DNA of 64,000 nucleotides from Bacteroidetes bacterium HGW-Bacteroidetes-5 (lineage in GTDB: Bacteria; Bacteroidota; Bacteroidia; Bacteroidales; UBA932), in NCBI GenBank assembly GCA_002842515.1, contig PHDC01000002.1, positions 378,744 to 442,743 of the forward strand, written 5' to 3'. Shown here in pieces: positions 25,880 through 34,683 of the stretch. The notes under the pieces were generated by a model. That model was not told the origin of the DNA. It did no database searches and saw only the letters and a program-made list of their open reading frames with translations. Both the position numbers and the translations under genes were made by a program. The stretch's first letter is position 1. Every line of letters starts with the position of its first letter.

Positions 25880-28327
25880 ATGAAATATGTTATTATCGGA
25901 GGGGTTGCAGGTGGAGCAACTGTTGCAGCCAGATTGAGAAGAAACGACGAAAATGCAGAGATTGTTCTCTTTGAGAGAGGAGAGTATGTCTCCTACGCAA
26001 ATTGCGGTTTACCATATTATATCGGGGAGACAATTGCCAGTCGTGATGCTCTTTTTGTGCAGACAGCACAGGGGTTTAGAAGTCGTTACAATATTGATAT
26101 CCGGGTTAAATCTGAGGTGGAGAGAATAAATCCAAAAGAGAAGAGTGTAGAGGTTTACAATATTGAAAAGGGAAGCAGGTATATTGAGAGTTATGATAAA
26201 CTTATACTCTCTCCCGGAGCAGAGCCCATTAAGCCAAAGATTGAGGGAATAAATAACCCCAATATCTTTACCCTAAGAAATGTCCCCGATACAGATAAAA
26301 TCAAAAAATTTGTAACTATTAAAGAGGTAAACAGAGCAATTGTTGTCGGTGCAGGGTTTATCGGTTTGGAGATGGCAGAGAATCTGCACGGTCTCGGTTT
26401 TGATATAGAGGTAGTAGAGATGTCAGATCAAGTGATGTCTCACCTTGACCTCTCAATGGCCACAATAATCCACTCCGAACTCAGGACGAAAGGGATTGGG
26501 CTACACCTTAGTGACGCTGTGGAGAGATTTGAAGAGAGAGGAAACAAGGTGGGAGTTGTGCTCAAGAGTGGAAATGTCCTTGAGGGAGAGATAGTGATAT
26601 GGAGTATTGGTGTTCGCCCGGAAACAAAACTTGCAAAGGAGTGTGGTCTTGAAATCGGAACAACAGGAGGTATTAAAGTTAATGACTTTATGCAGACTTC
26701 AGATTCTGATATTTACGCTCTCGGAGACGCAGTCGAGGTTATTCATCCGGTTATCAATAAGCCTGTTCTTATCCCGCTTGCAGGTCCTGCAAACAAGCAG
26801 GGAAGAATAGTTGCCGATAATATAGTATATGGCAATAAATTTAAGTACGAAGGTAGTATAGGGACAGGGATAGCAAAGGTGTTTGACCTTACGGTAGCCT
26901 CAACCGGCGCCAGTGGAAGGTGGTTAAAGAGAGAGGGAATAGATTATATAGCCTCCTACACTCACTCCTCTTCACACGCAGGTTATTATCCAAATGCCCT
27001 CCCACTCTCTGTGAAGATTCAGTTCTCACCGGTGGATGGTCGTCTTTATGGTGCTCAGGTGGTAGGTTTTGACGGAGTAGATAAAAGAATTGAGATGTTT
27101 GCCCAGGTAGTTAAGGCAAAAGGGACCATTTATGACCTGATGGAGATTGAGCACGCATATGCTCCGCCATACTCATCTGCAAAAGATCCTGTTAATATGG
27201 CTGGATTTGTAGCAGATAATATATTAAAAGAGAGGGTTAAAATCATATCCTGGAGAGATGTCGTAAAGTCTGATCCATTAAAAGACTTTCTTCTGGATGT
27301 ACGCACACCTGAGGAGTTTCTGCTGGGCTCAATAACCGGAGCAGTGAATATTCCGGTGGACGAGATTCGTAACAGAGTAGCCGAGGTTCCAAAGGATAAG
27401 CGTGTGATCATATATTGCGCTGTTGGTCTGCGCGGTTATGTCGCATACAGGATATTGCTCCAAAATGGTTTTAATAACATTTTCAACCTCTCCGGTGGAT
27501 ATAAGACATACTCCATTGCGACTGAGAATGTATCCGTTAAACAATATTTTGCGGGACGAATCGGCTCAGACGATCTTCTTGCTAATGAAGATAATATTAA
27601 TGCCCTGCTTGTGGATGCCTGCGGACTTCAATGTCCGGGACCCATTATGCAGTTGAAAAAGGGGTATGATACCCTTAGTACTGGCGAAAGACTTGAGATT
27701 AAAGCAACAGATCAGGCATTCGGAAAAGATGTGGCATCCTGGTGTAACATCACCGGTGCAAAACTAATCTCCGTTGAGAACTCAAGAGGAGTCATTACAG
27801 CCAGAATCGAAAAGGGAGATAGTGCATCTGCCTGCAGATATCCATCCGGCATAACATCCGATAATAAGACCATCGTAGTCTTCAGTGACGATATGGATAA
27901 AGCTCTTGCCGCTTTTGTTATAGCAAACGGCGCTGCCTCTATGGGCAAAAAGGTGACAATGTTCTTTACATTCTGGGGATTGAATGTGATTAAACGAGCT
28001 AATCCCGGAAAGAGTGAGAAAGATTTTATCGGTAAGGTGTTTGGATTATTACTGCCAAAAGGTTCGTCATCACTTAAGCTCTCCAAGATGAATATGTTCG
28101 GATTGGGAGGCTCCATTATGAGAATGGTGATGCGCAAAAAGAGGATAGACTCTCTTGAATCACTTATAGAGCAAGCCAAAGAGAACGGAATTGAGTTTAT
28201 CGCTTGTAAAATGAGTATGGATGTTATGGGTATACAAGAGCAGGAGTTGATGGAAGGTGTCAATTTTGCAGGAGTGGCAACCTATTTGGAGAGAAGCGAA
28301 GAGGCAAATATGTCTCTGTTCATCTAA
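25880..28327 (+). CDS. Four-domain persulfide reductase (CoA-disulfide reductase-rhodanese-TusA-DsrE)
   Basis: An 815-residue fusion. Residues 1-450 form a FAD/NAD(P)H disulfide reductase: FAD motif VIIGGVAGGATVAARLRR, redox Cys42 in YANCGLPYYIG, NAD motif IVVGAGFIGLEMAENL, and a dimerisation domain. Residues about 455-555 form a rhodanese domain with catalytic Cys513 (IYCAVGLRG). Residues 575-650 are a TusA-like domain with Cys585 (GLQCPGP). Residues 660-815 are a DsrE-type domain with a conserved cysteine in IACKMSMDVMG. CoADR-rhodanese proteins reduce CoA/glutathione persulfides and polysulfide; the TusA and DsrE domains are sulfur carriers. The fusion thus provides a chain of persulfide-carrying cysteines in one cytoplasmic protein. 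Confidence 0.93.
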   Translation: MKYVIIGGVAGGATVAARLRRNDENAEIVLFERGEYVSYANCGLPYYIGETIASRDALFVQTAQGFRSRYNIDIRVKSEVERINPKEKSVEVYNIEKGSRYIESYDKLILSPGAEPIKPKIEGINNPNIFTLRNVPDTDKIKKFVTIKEVNRAIVVGAGFIGLEMAENLHGLGFDIEVVEMSDQVMSHLDLSMATIIHSELRTKGIGLHLSDAVERFEERGNKVGVVLKSGNVLEGEIVIWSIGVRPETKLAKECGLEIGTTGGIKVNDFMQTSDSDIYALGDAVEVIHPVINKPVLIPLAGPANKQGRIVADNIVYGNKFKYEGSIGTGIAKVFDLTVASTGASGRWLKREGIDYIASYTHSSSHAGYYPNALPLSVKIQFSPVDGRLYGAQVVGFDGVDKRIEMFAQVVKAKGTIYDLMEIEHAYAPPYSSAKDPVNMAGFVADNILKERVKIISWRDVVKSDPLKDFLLDVRTPEEFLLGSITGAVNIPVDEIRNRVAEVPKDKRVIIYCAVGLRGYVAYRILLQNGFNNIFNLSGGYKTYSIATENVSVKQYFAGRIGSDDLLANEDNINALLVDACGLQCPGPIMQLKKGYDTLSTGERLEIKATDQAFGKDVASWCNITGAKLISVENSRGVITARIEKGDSASACRYPSGITSDNKTIVVFSDDMDKALAAFVIANGAASMGKKVTMFFTFWGLNVIKRANPGKSEKDFIGKVFGLLLPKGSSSLKLSKMNMFGLGGSIMRMVMRKKRIDSLESLIEQAKENGIEFIACKMSMDVMGIQEQELMEGVNFAGVATYLERSEEANMSLFI

Positions 28328-28344
28328 TTAGTGCCGATTATTCA

Positions 28345-28352
28345 TAACTTTG
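28345..28352 (+). promoter_or_regulatory. -7 element of the acyltransferase gene
   Basis: TAACTTTG matches the -7 consensus, 22 bases before the ATG at 28374. This separates the lipid genes from the upstream reductase. Confidence 0.6.
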
Positions 28353-28373
28353 TATCAATTAACAACGATAAAG

Positions 28374-28934
28374 ATGAAGTATATCTCTAGATTTCTCCTT
28401 TGGATAATGGGCTGGAAAACTATGGAACCACCCGTACCCGAACCTAAGTGTATAATTTTAGGTGTACCTCACACCTCCAGTTGGGATTTTGTCATCTCGT
28501 TTCTTTACTACAACTCAATGGGAAGAACTGCCAGCGTAATGGTTAAGAAGAGCCTTTTTTGGGGGCCGCTGGGTCCTATTGTAAGGGCAATGGGAGGAGT
28601 TCCGGTTGACAGAAAAAAAGGGGCATCTACAACCCTTCAGCTGATCGAAGAGTTTCGAACCAGAGAGGTACTCCACCTTGCAATAGCTCCAGAGGGTACC
28701 AGAAAGCCTACCCAGAGATGGAAAGCAGGGTTTCACACAATAGCAAAAGCTGCAGATATTCCTGTATACCTGGGATACTTTGACTGGGGTAAAAAGGAGG
28801 TTGGCAGAGGCGAAAAGATTGAGCTAACGGATGACCCTCAGGCAGATCTTAAAAGAATAAGACAATGGTATAAAGATAAGGGAGTTGTTGGCAAACATCC
28901 AAGGAATTTTACACCCGGAAATGATTTGGAATGA
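28374..28934 (+). CDS. 1-acyl-glycerol-3-phosphate acyltransferase-like protein
   Basis: A 186-residue PlsC-family acyltransferase. The HX4D motif appears as HTSSWD, the glycerophosphate-binding part as GGVPVDRK, and PEGTRKPTQRWKAGF gives motif III. It transfers an acyl chain to a lysophospholipid or a related acceptor at the membrane. The ATG at 28374 follows from the promoter and from the family N-terminus; an upstream TTG at 28350 overlaps the -7 element. The neighbouring acyl-CoA ligase suggests they activate and re-esterify fatty acids together. Confidence 0.88.
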   Translation: MKYISRFLLWIMGWKTMEPPVPEPKCIILGVPHTSSWDFVISFLYYNSMGRTASVMVKKSLFWGPLGPIVRAMGGVPVDRKKGASTTLQLIEEFRTREVLHLAIAPEGTRKPTQRWKAGFHTIAKAADIPVYLGYFDWGKKEVGRGEKIELTDDPQADLKRIRQWYKDKGVVGKHPRNFTPGNDLE

Positions 28935-28971
28935 TTATTGTAATAATTACACTAATGTTTAATTTTTTATA

Positions 28972-30693
28972 ATGGGAAATATACCTGAATTCAACACATT
29001 AAGAGATTTATTTACTTATAGTACAGCAAATTTCAAGAACAACACCAGCTTTTCATATATCAACGGAGATTCTTACACTTACGAACAATTTGGGGATAAA
29101 ACGGAGAAGGTTTCTGAGCTTTTAACGGCCAACGGAATAAAGCCGGGTGATAAAATAGGAATTCTTAGCCAGAATATGCCCAACTGGCCGGTGGCCTATT
29201 TTTCTGTGACTGCCTTTGGCAGGGTAGCCGTGCCAATGCTTCCGGATTTCTCTGAATTTGAGATTCGTAATGTGATTGAGCACTCCGAGTCAAATGCCCT
29301 GTTCGTATCTAACAGACTACTATACAAAGTTCCTCAGGATCTTTTAGATAAAATGAATATTGTTGTGATTCTGGATACATTAGAGGTTTTAAAGGCGAAA
29401 GAGAACCCGGTGCGTGGAGAGGCTATCTCTCCGAGGGAGGAGGATCTTGCTTCAATAATCTACACTTCCGGCACAACCGGAAATTCAAAAGGAGTTATGC
29501 TAACTCATAAGAATCTGAGCTCTCACTTATACTCTGCATCTCTTTTAAGGCCGGGTTTCGAGTGGGATATATGGCTCTCCCTGCTTCCTCTCTCTCACAC
29601 ACTTGAGTGCAGCTTATGTATGATGCTTCCAATGGTAAGTGGTTCCTCTGTATACTATATTGAGAAGGCCCCTACCCCCACAATATTGCTAAAAGCACTA
29701 AAGGATGTGAGGCCGACCACAATATTGAGTGTACCTATGATTATTGAGAAGATCTATAAAAACACCGTCCTTCCGAAATTCAACGCCAGTCCTATAACCA
29801 GAGCCCTATATAAAACTACTCCTGGAAGAAAACTTCTAAACAGGGTTGCTGGGAAAAAACTTATGGAGACCTTCGGGGGAAGGTTACGGTTTTTTGGTAT
29901 AGGTGGAGCAAAACTGGATGGAGTGGTAGAGAGATTTCTTTTTGAAGCGAAATTCCCCTATGCAATAGGCTACGGTTTGACCGAAACATCACCTCTATTG
30001 GCGGGAGCAATTCCTGACAATGTAAAGTGGCAATCAACGGGCCCTGCAGTACACGGAGTAACACTAAGGATAGACAACCCCAACCCGGAGACAGGAGAGG
30101 GTGAAATTGTGGCAAAAGGGCCTAATGTTATGGTTGGATACTACAAGAATCCACAAGCAACAGAGCAGGCTTTTACATCGGACGGATGGTTCAGGACAAA
30201 AGATCTCGGAATAATAGACAAAGAGGGTCGGTTATATATTAAAGGTCGGGTAAGTAATATGATTCTGGGCCCAAGTGGCGAAAATATCTATCCGGAAGAG
30301 ATTGAATCTATCATTAATGGTCACTGGATGGTTTCAGAATCTGTGGTTACAGAGAGTAAGGGCAAACTGGTGGCAAGGGTCTATCTAAATCCAGATCGGA
30401 TAAAAGCTCTCAAAGAGGCAAAAGAGGAGGCAATTGCAGCCTACTACGAGACAAAAGAGAATTTCAGCAAAACCAAAGATGAACTGATGCACACCTATGA
30501 CGAGAAGAAGGAGGAGGTTATCAAAGCTTTTAACGAGAAGCTTGAGCAGATAAAAAAGGAGATCTCGGAGTATGTTAACTCTCGTGTTAACAAGTTCTCA
30601 AAGATATCTTCGGTACACGATCACCCGGAGCAATTTGAAAAGACTGCTACCCACAAAATTAAGCGATATAAATATACGGAACCTAAAAAGTAA
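28972..30693 (+). CDS. Long-chain acyl-CoA ligase (AMP-binding), with C-terminal helical insertion
   Basis: A 573-residue ANL-superfamily enzyme that activates a carboxylic acid as the adenylate and then the CoA thioester. Core motifs: IYTSGTTGNSKGVMLTH (A3), YGLTETSPLLA (A5) and DGWFRTKDLGIID (A7). The C-terminal domain carries a charged segment at about 480-545 (runs of KEAKEEAIAAYYETKENF type) that predicts long helices or a coiled coil, before the lysine-containing end THKIKRYKYTEP. That lengthens the usual C-terminal domain. It ends 11 bases inside the convergent metallophosphatase gene. Confidence 0.92.
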   Translation: MGNIPEFNTLRDLFTYSTANFKNNTSFSYINGDSYTYEQFGDKTEKVSELLTANGIKPGDKIGILSQNMPNWPVAYFSVTAFGRVAVPMLPDFSEFEIRNVIEHSESNALFVSNRLLYKVPQDLLDKMNIVVILDTLEVLKAKENPVRGEAISPREEDLASIIYTSGTTGNSKGVMLTHKNLSSHLYSASLLRPGFEWDIWLSLLPLSHTLECSLCMMLPMVSGSSVYYIEKAPTPTILLKALKDVRPTTILSVPMIIEKIYKNTVLPKFNASPITRALYKTTPGRKLLNRVAGKKLMETFGGRLRFFGIGGAKLDGVVERFLFEAKFPYAIGYGLTETSPLLAGAIPDNVKWQSTGPAVHGVTLRIDNPNPETGEGEIVAKGPNVMVGYYKNPQATEQAFTSDGWFRTKDLGIIDKEGRLYIKGRVSNMILGPSGENIYPEEIESIINGHWMVSESVVTESKGKLVARVYLNPDRIKALKEAKEEAIAAYYETKENFSKTKDELMHTYDEKKEEVIKAFNEKLEQIKKEISEYVNSRVNKFSKISSVHDHPEQFEKTATHKIKRYKYTEPKK

Positions 30694-31522
30694 TATCAAT
30701 CCTTCCCACATAGACGCCCAGTGCGCCTGTCTGATTGACTATTACTCCTTTACCGGATAGGTTATTAACAATAGAGGGCTGCTCCAAAAATGTATGGGAG
30801 TGGCCCCCTATTATTATATCCACATTCCGAGATCTTGCAGCCAAATCCAAATCTGAAGGATTCTCTTTTGATCCATCATCGTAGCCAAGGTGGCTTAATA
30901 CAATTATAAGATCGCATTTATCTCTTTTGCGAAGAGTCTTTGCCAGTTTATTTACAATACTAACCGGGTTTTTATAGACAATACCCGCCCTTGCGCTCTC
31001 CGGCACATAACCCTTAAGCTCCAGCAACACCCCAATTATTCCTATTTTTTTCCCGCCTCTCTCGATTATGGTGTATGGTTTAACAATATCTTTTAGAGGA
31101 CTTTTAGAGAGATCGTAGTTTGCACACAGGGTAACATACTCTGCCTCCTTTAATCTCTCTGCCAATGCTTTCTGACCATCGTCAAATTCGTGATTGCCGA
31201 GAGAAACTGCATCATAGCCCATTGCATTATAGAGCATTACCTCCATCTTGCCTTTGAATAGCGTATAATATGGAGTTCCCTGATTATAATCTCCGGCATC
31301 CAGTAGAAGAACATTAGGATGGCTCTCCCTTATGGTTTTTATATAATTGGCTCTTCTTTGAAAACCGGCAAATCCGGCGTTGCGTCCGCTTGTGAGGGGT
31401 TCAATGTTACTATGTACATCATTAGTATGTAGAATAACAAGATCCTGACCGTAAATTACAGAGGCTGCCGATACAAATAGTAACAGCAGAATCAGCTTAA
31501 AATATTTTATGGAGTGTTTCAT
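30683..31522 (-). CDS. 5'-nucleotidase-like metallophosphatase (N-terminal half)
   Basis: A 279-residue exported calcineurin-like phosphoesterase. After a signal peptide (LILLLLFVSAASVIYG) come the metal-binding motifs LHTNDVHSN, LLDAGDYNQG, SLGNHEFD, VLSHLG and GGHSHTF, all intact. It corresponds to the catalytic half of UshA/5'-nucleotidases; the substrate domain is encoded by the next gene upstream. The two genes lie 11 bases apart in one operon, and each has its own signal peptide, so this is a two-gene arrangement rather than a broken gene. Confidence 0.92.
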   Translation of the reverse strand: MKHSIKYFKLILLLLFVSAASVIYGQDLVILHTNDVHSNIEPLTSGRNAGFAGFQRRANYIKTIRESHPNVLLLDAGDYNQGTPYYTLFKGKMEVMLYNAMGYDAVSLGNHEFDDGQKALAERLKEAEYVTLCANYDLSKSPLKDIVKPYTIIERGGKKIGIIGVLLELKGYVPESARAGIVYKNPVSIVNKLAKTLRKRDKCDLIIVLSHLGYDDGSKENPSDLDLAARSRNVDIIIGGHSHTFLEQPSIVNNLSGKGVIVNQTGALGVYVGRIDITF

Positions 31523-31533
31523 AATATCCCTTT

Positions 31534-32289
31534 TTAATCTTCGAATCTTACTCTGTTTGAAATAGAAGAGGTAACCCTCTTTTTGGACTGAGTCAGTTTT
31601 TCAATATGACTAATCATAACATCCCTTATAAGAACTCCTGTTTGCTCAACAGCAACTGCGTCCTTTAAAGCTATAACATTGTCTCCGCCGCTCATCAGAA
31701 AGTCAATTGTGGCAACCCTGTAAATTCTGGAGTCATCTATCTGCTCTCCGTCAATGAGTACATCCTTAAGGGCTCCGGCTCTAATCTCAAGCTGAATATT
31801 CCAGGAGAAAGCCTCCACACGATTTCTTGCAAAAGAGTCAAAAAGAGCTCTTACCGAACTGCCCGGAAGATCAAGTATAACAACATAATTTTCAAAAGGA
31901 AAGATGGAAAAGATGTCGTATCTCCTTATATCTCCTTTTGGGAGAGCAGCTCTGAGACCTCCGAAATTGGTAAGCGAGAAATCTACTTTACCTGAGCTAA
32001 CCTTACGGCTATACTCAAGAAGTGCATCTACGGCAAAGTTAGAGAGCAGAGACTCCGGCCTTCCCGATCGCATTTCGGCATCGGAAACCCCTATAACTTG
32101 TTGCATCAATCTGTCCATCTCGGGTTTATAAAACTCAATTATCCCAGCAACAACAGGCTCGTTGCCTCTGTCCCAGGTAGAGTCCATAAGTACTCTGGAT
32201 ACCCTGTAGCTGAAATTAAACTCCTGGGAAAGGAGCACCGAAGGTAAAAGCAGAAATATTAACAGGTATTTCAATGATACTCTTTTCAT
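31534..32289 (-). CDS. 5'-nucleotidase C-terminal domain protein
   Basis: A 251-residue exported protein. A signal peptide (LLIFLLLPSVLLSQ) is followed by the 5'-nucleotidase C-terminal fold: SLLSNFAVDALLEYSR, FSLTNFGGLRAALPKGDI, FPFENYVVILDLPG and VATIDFLMSGGDN. This domain binds the nucleoside and completes the active site with the metallophosphatase encoded downstream. Order in the operon (C-terminal domain first) is the reverse of the fused protein. Confidence 0.92.
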   Translation of the reverse strand: MKRVSLKYLLIFLLLPSVLLSQEFNFSYRVSRVLMDSTWDRGNEPVVAGIIEFYKPEMDRLMQQVIGVSDAEMRSGRPESLLSNFAVDALLEYSRKVSSGKVDFSLTNFGGLRAALPKGDIRRYDIFSIFPFENYVVILDLPGSSVRALFDSFARNRVEAFSWNIQLEIRAGALKDVLIDGEQIDDSRIYRVATIDFLMSGGDNVIALKDAVAVEQTGVLIRDVMISHIEKLTQSKKRVTSSISNRVRFED

Positions 32290-32363
32290 CCTTTCAAAGA
32301 TTTAAGCCGGTTAAACGGCTATGATAAATAATAAATCCCTAATTGTGTATCTTGCCACTTCTA

Positions 32364-33713
32364 CTAGTAGCGAAGCCACTTAATAATCTCTCTCCAGCTT
32401 GCTTTTTTGCCGTACATCAATATCCCCACTCTGTAAATCTTTGCAGAGAGATATGTCATTAAAAGGAATGTACCGATTAGCAATCCGATTGAAAGTGCAA
32501 GTTCCCATAATGGTACCCCAAAAGGCACTCTGGCCATCATCACCATAGGTGATGTAAATGGAATCATTGAGCCCCAGAATGAGAGTGAGCTGTCCGGATG
32601 CTGGAATGTATGTACCATTATAAAGAGGCCTATTATAAGTGGAAGTGTAACAGGGAGTATGAGCTGTTGTGTGTCTGCCTCATTATCTACCGCAGAACCT
32701 ACTGCCGAGAACATAGCTGCATAGAGCAGATATCCAAGTAAAAAATAGAGCATAAATGAGATTAGAATAGATGTCACCGGAACAGCAGAGAGTGCATTCA
32801 TAATATCCCCCATTGGCGAACCGTCTTTAGGCATTGCTGCCATTACATTGTTTAACTCTCCTGAAGCCTGTACTGCCGATAGCTGCTGTGCCATCTCGCT
32901 TCCCTGAGTGATTTTATCCATTCCGATAATCGCCTGCACACCGAAAATTATTCCGGCAGTGAGTAGTATCCATATAAAAAACTGTAACAAGGCAACACTT
33001 CCAACCCCTAAAATCTTGCCCAACATAAGCTGAAAAGGCTTCACGGATGAGATAATAACCTCTACAATCCTGTTCGTCTTCTCCTCAATCACCCCACGCA
33101 TAACCATTGAGCCAAACATAAATATGAACATATAGATAAAGAAGCTCAACAGATAGGATATGCCCATATAAATCTCTACCATTCCCAATTTTTCGTCACC
33201 CTCCTCTGTAATGGTAAATGTTTTTACAGACACTTCTGTCCTAACATCCTTTAGTATCTGATCCAGATTCTCAATGTTATATCTTTTCAACTTTGAGTCC
33301 TCCAGAGCTTTCTGCACAAAACGCTCAATCTGATTCTTGGCATCCATATTGAGTTGCTTAGGTGAGTGAGCGCTCACAGAGACATTCATCATTGAATCCG
33401 GAGCAGATATCTCTACCATTGCAAAAAGAGATGCGGGAAAATCTTTCTTAATACTCTCTACATTTGCAGTTGGGTCAAACTTATAGTTGAACTCTTCACT
33501 GTTTTTAAAGAATGGCTGGCAAATTTCAGACCTGTCTACAACCAGAATAGTTTGATCTTTCTTACCCGACGACAGGGTCATAATCAGGGATGGGAGTACA
33601 ATAAGAGCCGCAATAAAAATTGGGGTCAGAATTGTCATTATTATAAAAGACCTTTTTTTAACACGGATAAGAAATTCGCGTGTAATAATAAGGGAAAGTT
33701 TGTTTGTACTCAT
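32364..33713 (-). CDS. ABC-2 type export permease (NatB-like)
   Basis: A 449-residue membrane protein. One helix near the N-terminus (SFIIMTILTPIFIAALIVLP) is followed by an extracytoplasmic domain of about 150 residues. Five to six further helices follow, including VEIYMGISYLLSFFIYMFIF in part and the conserved GVIEEKTNRIVEVIISSVKP amphipathic loop. This is the ABC-2/NatB architecture for export of sodium or other small substrates. It lies 12 bases after its ATPase gene. Its ATG has a full Shine-Dalgarno sequence (AAGGAGGTCA), rare in this genome. Confidence 0.92.
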   Translation of the reverse strand: MSTNKLSLIITREFLIRVKKRSFIIMTILTPIFIAALIVLPSLIMTLSSGKKDQTILVVDRSEICQPFFKNSEEFNYKFDPTANVESIKKDFPASLFAMVEISAPDSMMNVSVSAHSPKQLNMDAKNQIERFVQKALEDSKLKRYNIENLDQILKDVRTEVSVKTFTITEEGDEKLGMVEIYMGISYLLSFFIYMFIFMFGSMVMRGVIEEKTNRIVEVIISSVKPFQLMLGKILGVGSVALLQFFIWILLTAGIIFGVQAIIGMDKITQGSEMAQQLSAVQASGELNNVMAAMPKDGSPMGDIMNALSAVPVTSILISFMLYFLLGYLLYAAMFSAVGSAVDNEADTQQLILPVTLPLIIGLFIMVHTFQHPDSSLSFWGSMIPFTSPMVMMARVPFGVPLWELALSIGLLIGTFLLMTYLSAKIYRVGILMYGKKASWREIIKWLRY

Positions 33714-33725
33714 AATGTGACCTCC

Positions 33726-34631
33726 TTAGCTAACCAATTTAATAAAAATATCGTTCATTCTGGGAATCAACTCTCTGTATGAGAGTATATCAATTTTTGT
33801 AAGAAGCTCTCTCAGTATCTCAGAAGAGCAGGCCTCTTTTTTAACCCCCAGAACAGCTCTGTATCCCTGTCTGGTTTCACTCTGTTCCGAAAGAGTTATC
33901 AGAGGTATACCGGCAAAATGAAATGGCTCTGCTGCACGATAGATTACCTCCACCTCATTTTTACCGTGGTTACGGCGTATCTCGTCCAGCTCTCCGGTAA
34001 TTATAAGTTTGGCTTTATTAATCAATGCAATATTGTCACATAGCTCCTCTACAGACTCCATATTATGAGTGGAGAGTATAATTGAGGCACCCTTCTCTTT
34101 CATATCCAGCAGCTCATTTCTTATTAGTTGTACATTGACCGGGTCAAACCCGCTGAATGGTTCGTCTAAAATTAACAGCGAAGGCTTATGTAGCACAGTT
34201 GTAATAAATTGCACCTTTTGTGCCATCCCTTTAGAGAGCTCCTCAACCTTCTTGTTCCACCAAGCCTGTATACCAAATTTTATGAACCACTCTTTAAGTT
34301 GTTTATTTGCATCCTGTTGGCTCATCCCTTTTAGGCGGGCCAGATAGAGAGCCTGCTCTCCCACCTTCATCTTCTTATAAAGACCTCTCTCTTCCGGAAG
34401 ATATCCAATATAGGCGATATCGTTTTTTTTAATAGGGGCTCCGTTAAAGAGTACCTCTCCCGAGTCAGGTATTGTAATCTGATTCATTATCCGGATAAGG
34501 GTTGTCTTGCCTGCTCCGTTTGGACCGAGCAATCCGAAAATTTTACCCTTTGGCACTGATAGAGAGACACTATCAAGAGCTGTAAACTGGTTAAACCTCT
34601 TAACCACATTGCGACAGGTTATAACATCCAT
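33726..34631 (-). CDS. ABC transporter ATP-binding protein (NatA-like)
   Basis: A 301-residue ATPase. Walker A is GLLGPNGAGKTTLIR at about 34-48, the signature is ELSKGMAQKVQFI, Walker B is LLILDEPFSGFDPVN, and the H-loop is STHNMESVEE. A C-terminal domain of about 70 residues follows, as in NatA-type exporters. It pairs with the ABC-2 permease immediately downstream. The substrate cannot be read from sequence. Confidence 0.94.
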   Translation of the reverse strand: MDVITCRNVVKRFNQFTALDSVSLSVPKGKIFGLLGPNGAGKTTLIRIMNQITIPDSGEVLFNGAPIKKNDIAYIGYLPEERGLYKKMKVGEQALYLARLKGMSQQDANKQLKEWFIKFGIQAWWNKKVEELSKGMAQKVQFITTVLHKPSLLILDEPFSGFDPVNVQLIRNELLDMKEKGASIILSTHNMESVEELCDNIALINKAKLIITGELDEIRRNHGKNEVEVIYRAAEPFHFAGIPLITLSEQSETRQGYRAVLGVKKEACSSEILRELLTKIDILSYRELIPRMNDIFIKLVS

Positions 34632-34683
34632 TTTATCCTTGAATATTTAGATTTTTGAAATAAAAATACAATATTACAAAAAG

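Noticed and set aside
30683..32289. A 5'-nucleotidase gene broken by a frameshift
   Set aside because: The C-terminal domain gene comes first, and both products have their own signal peptide, so this is a two-gene arrangement.
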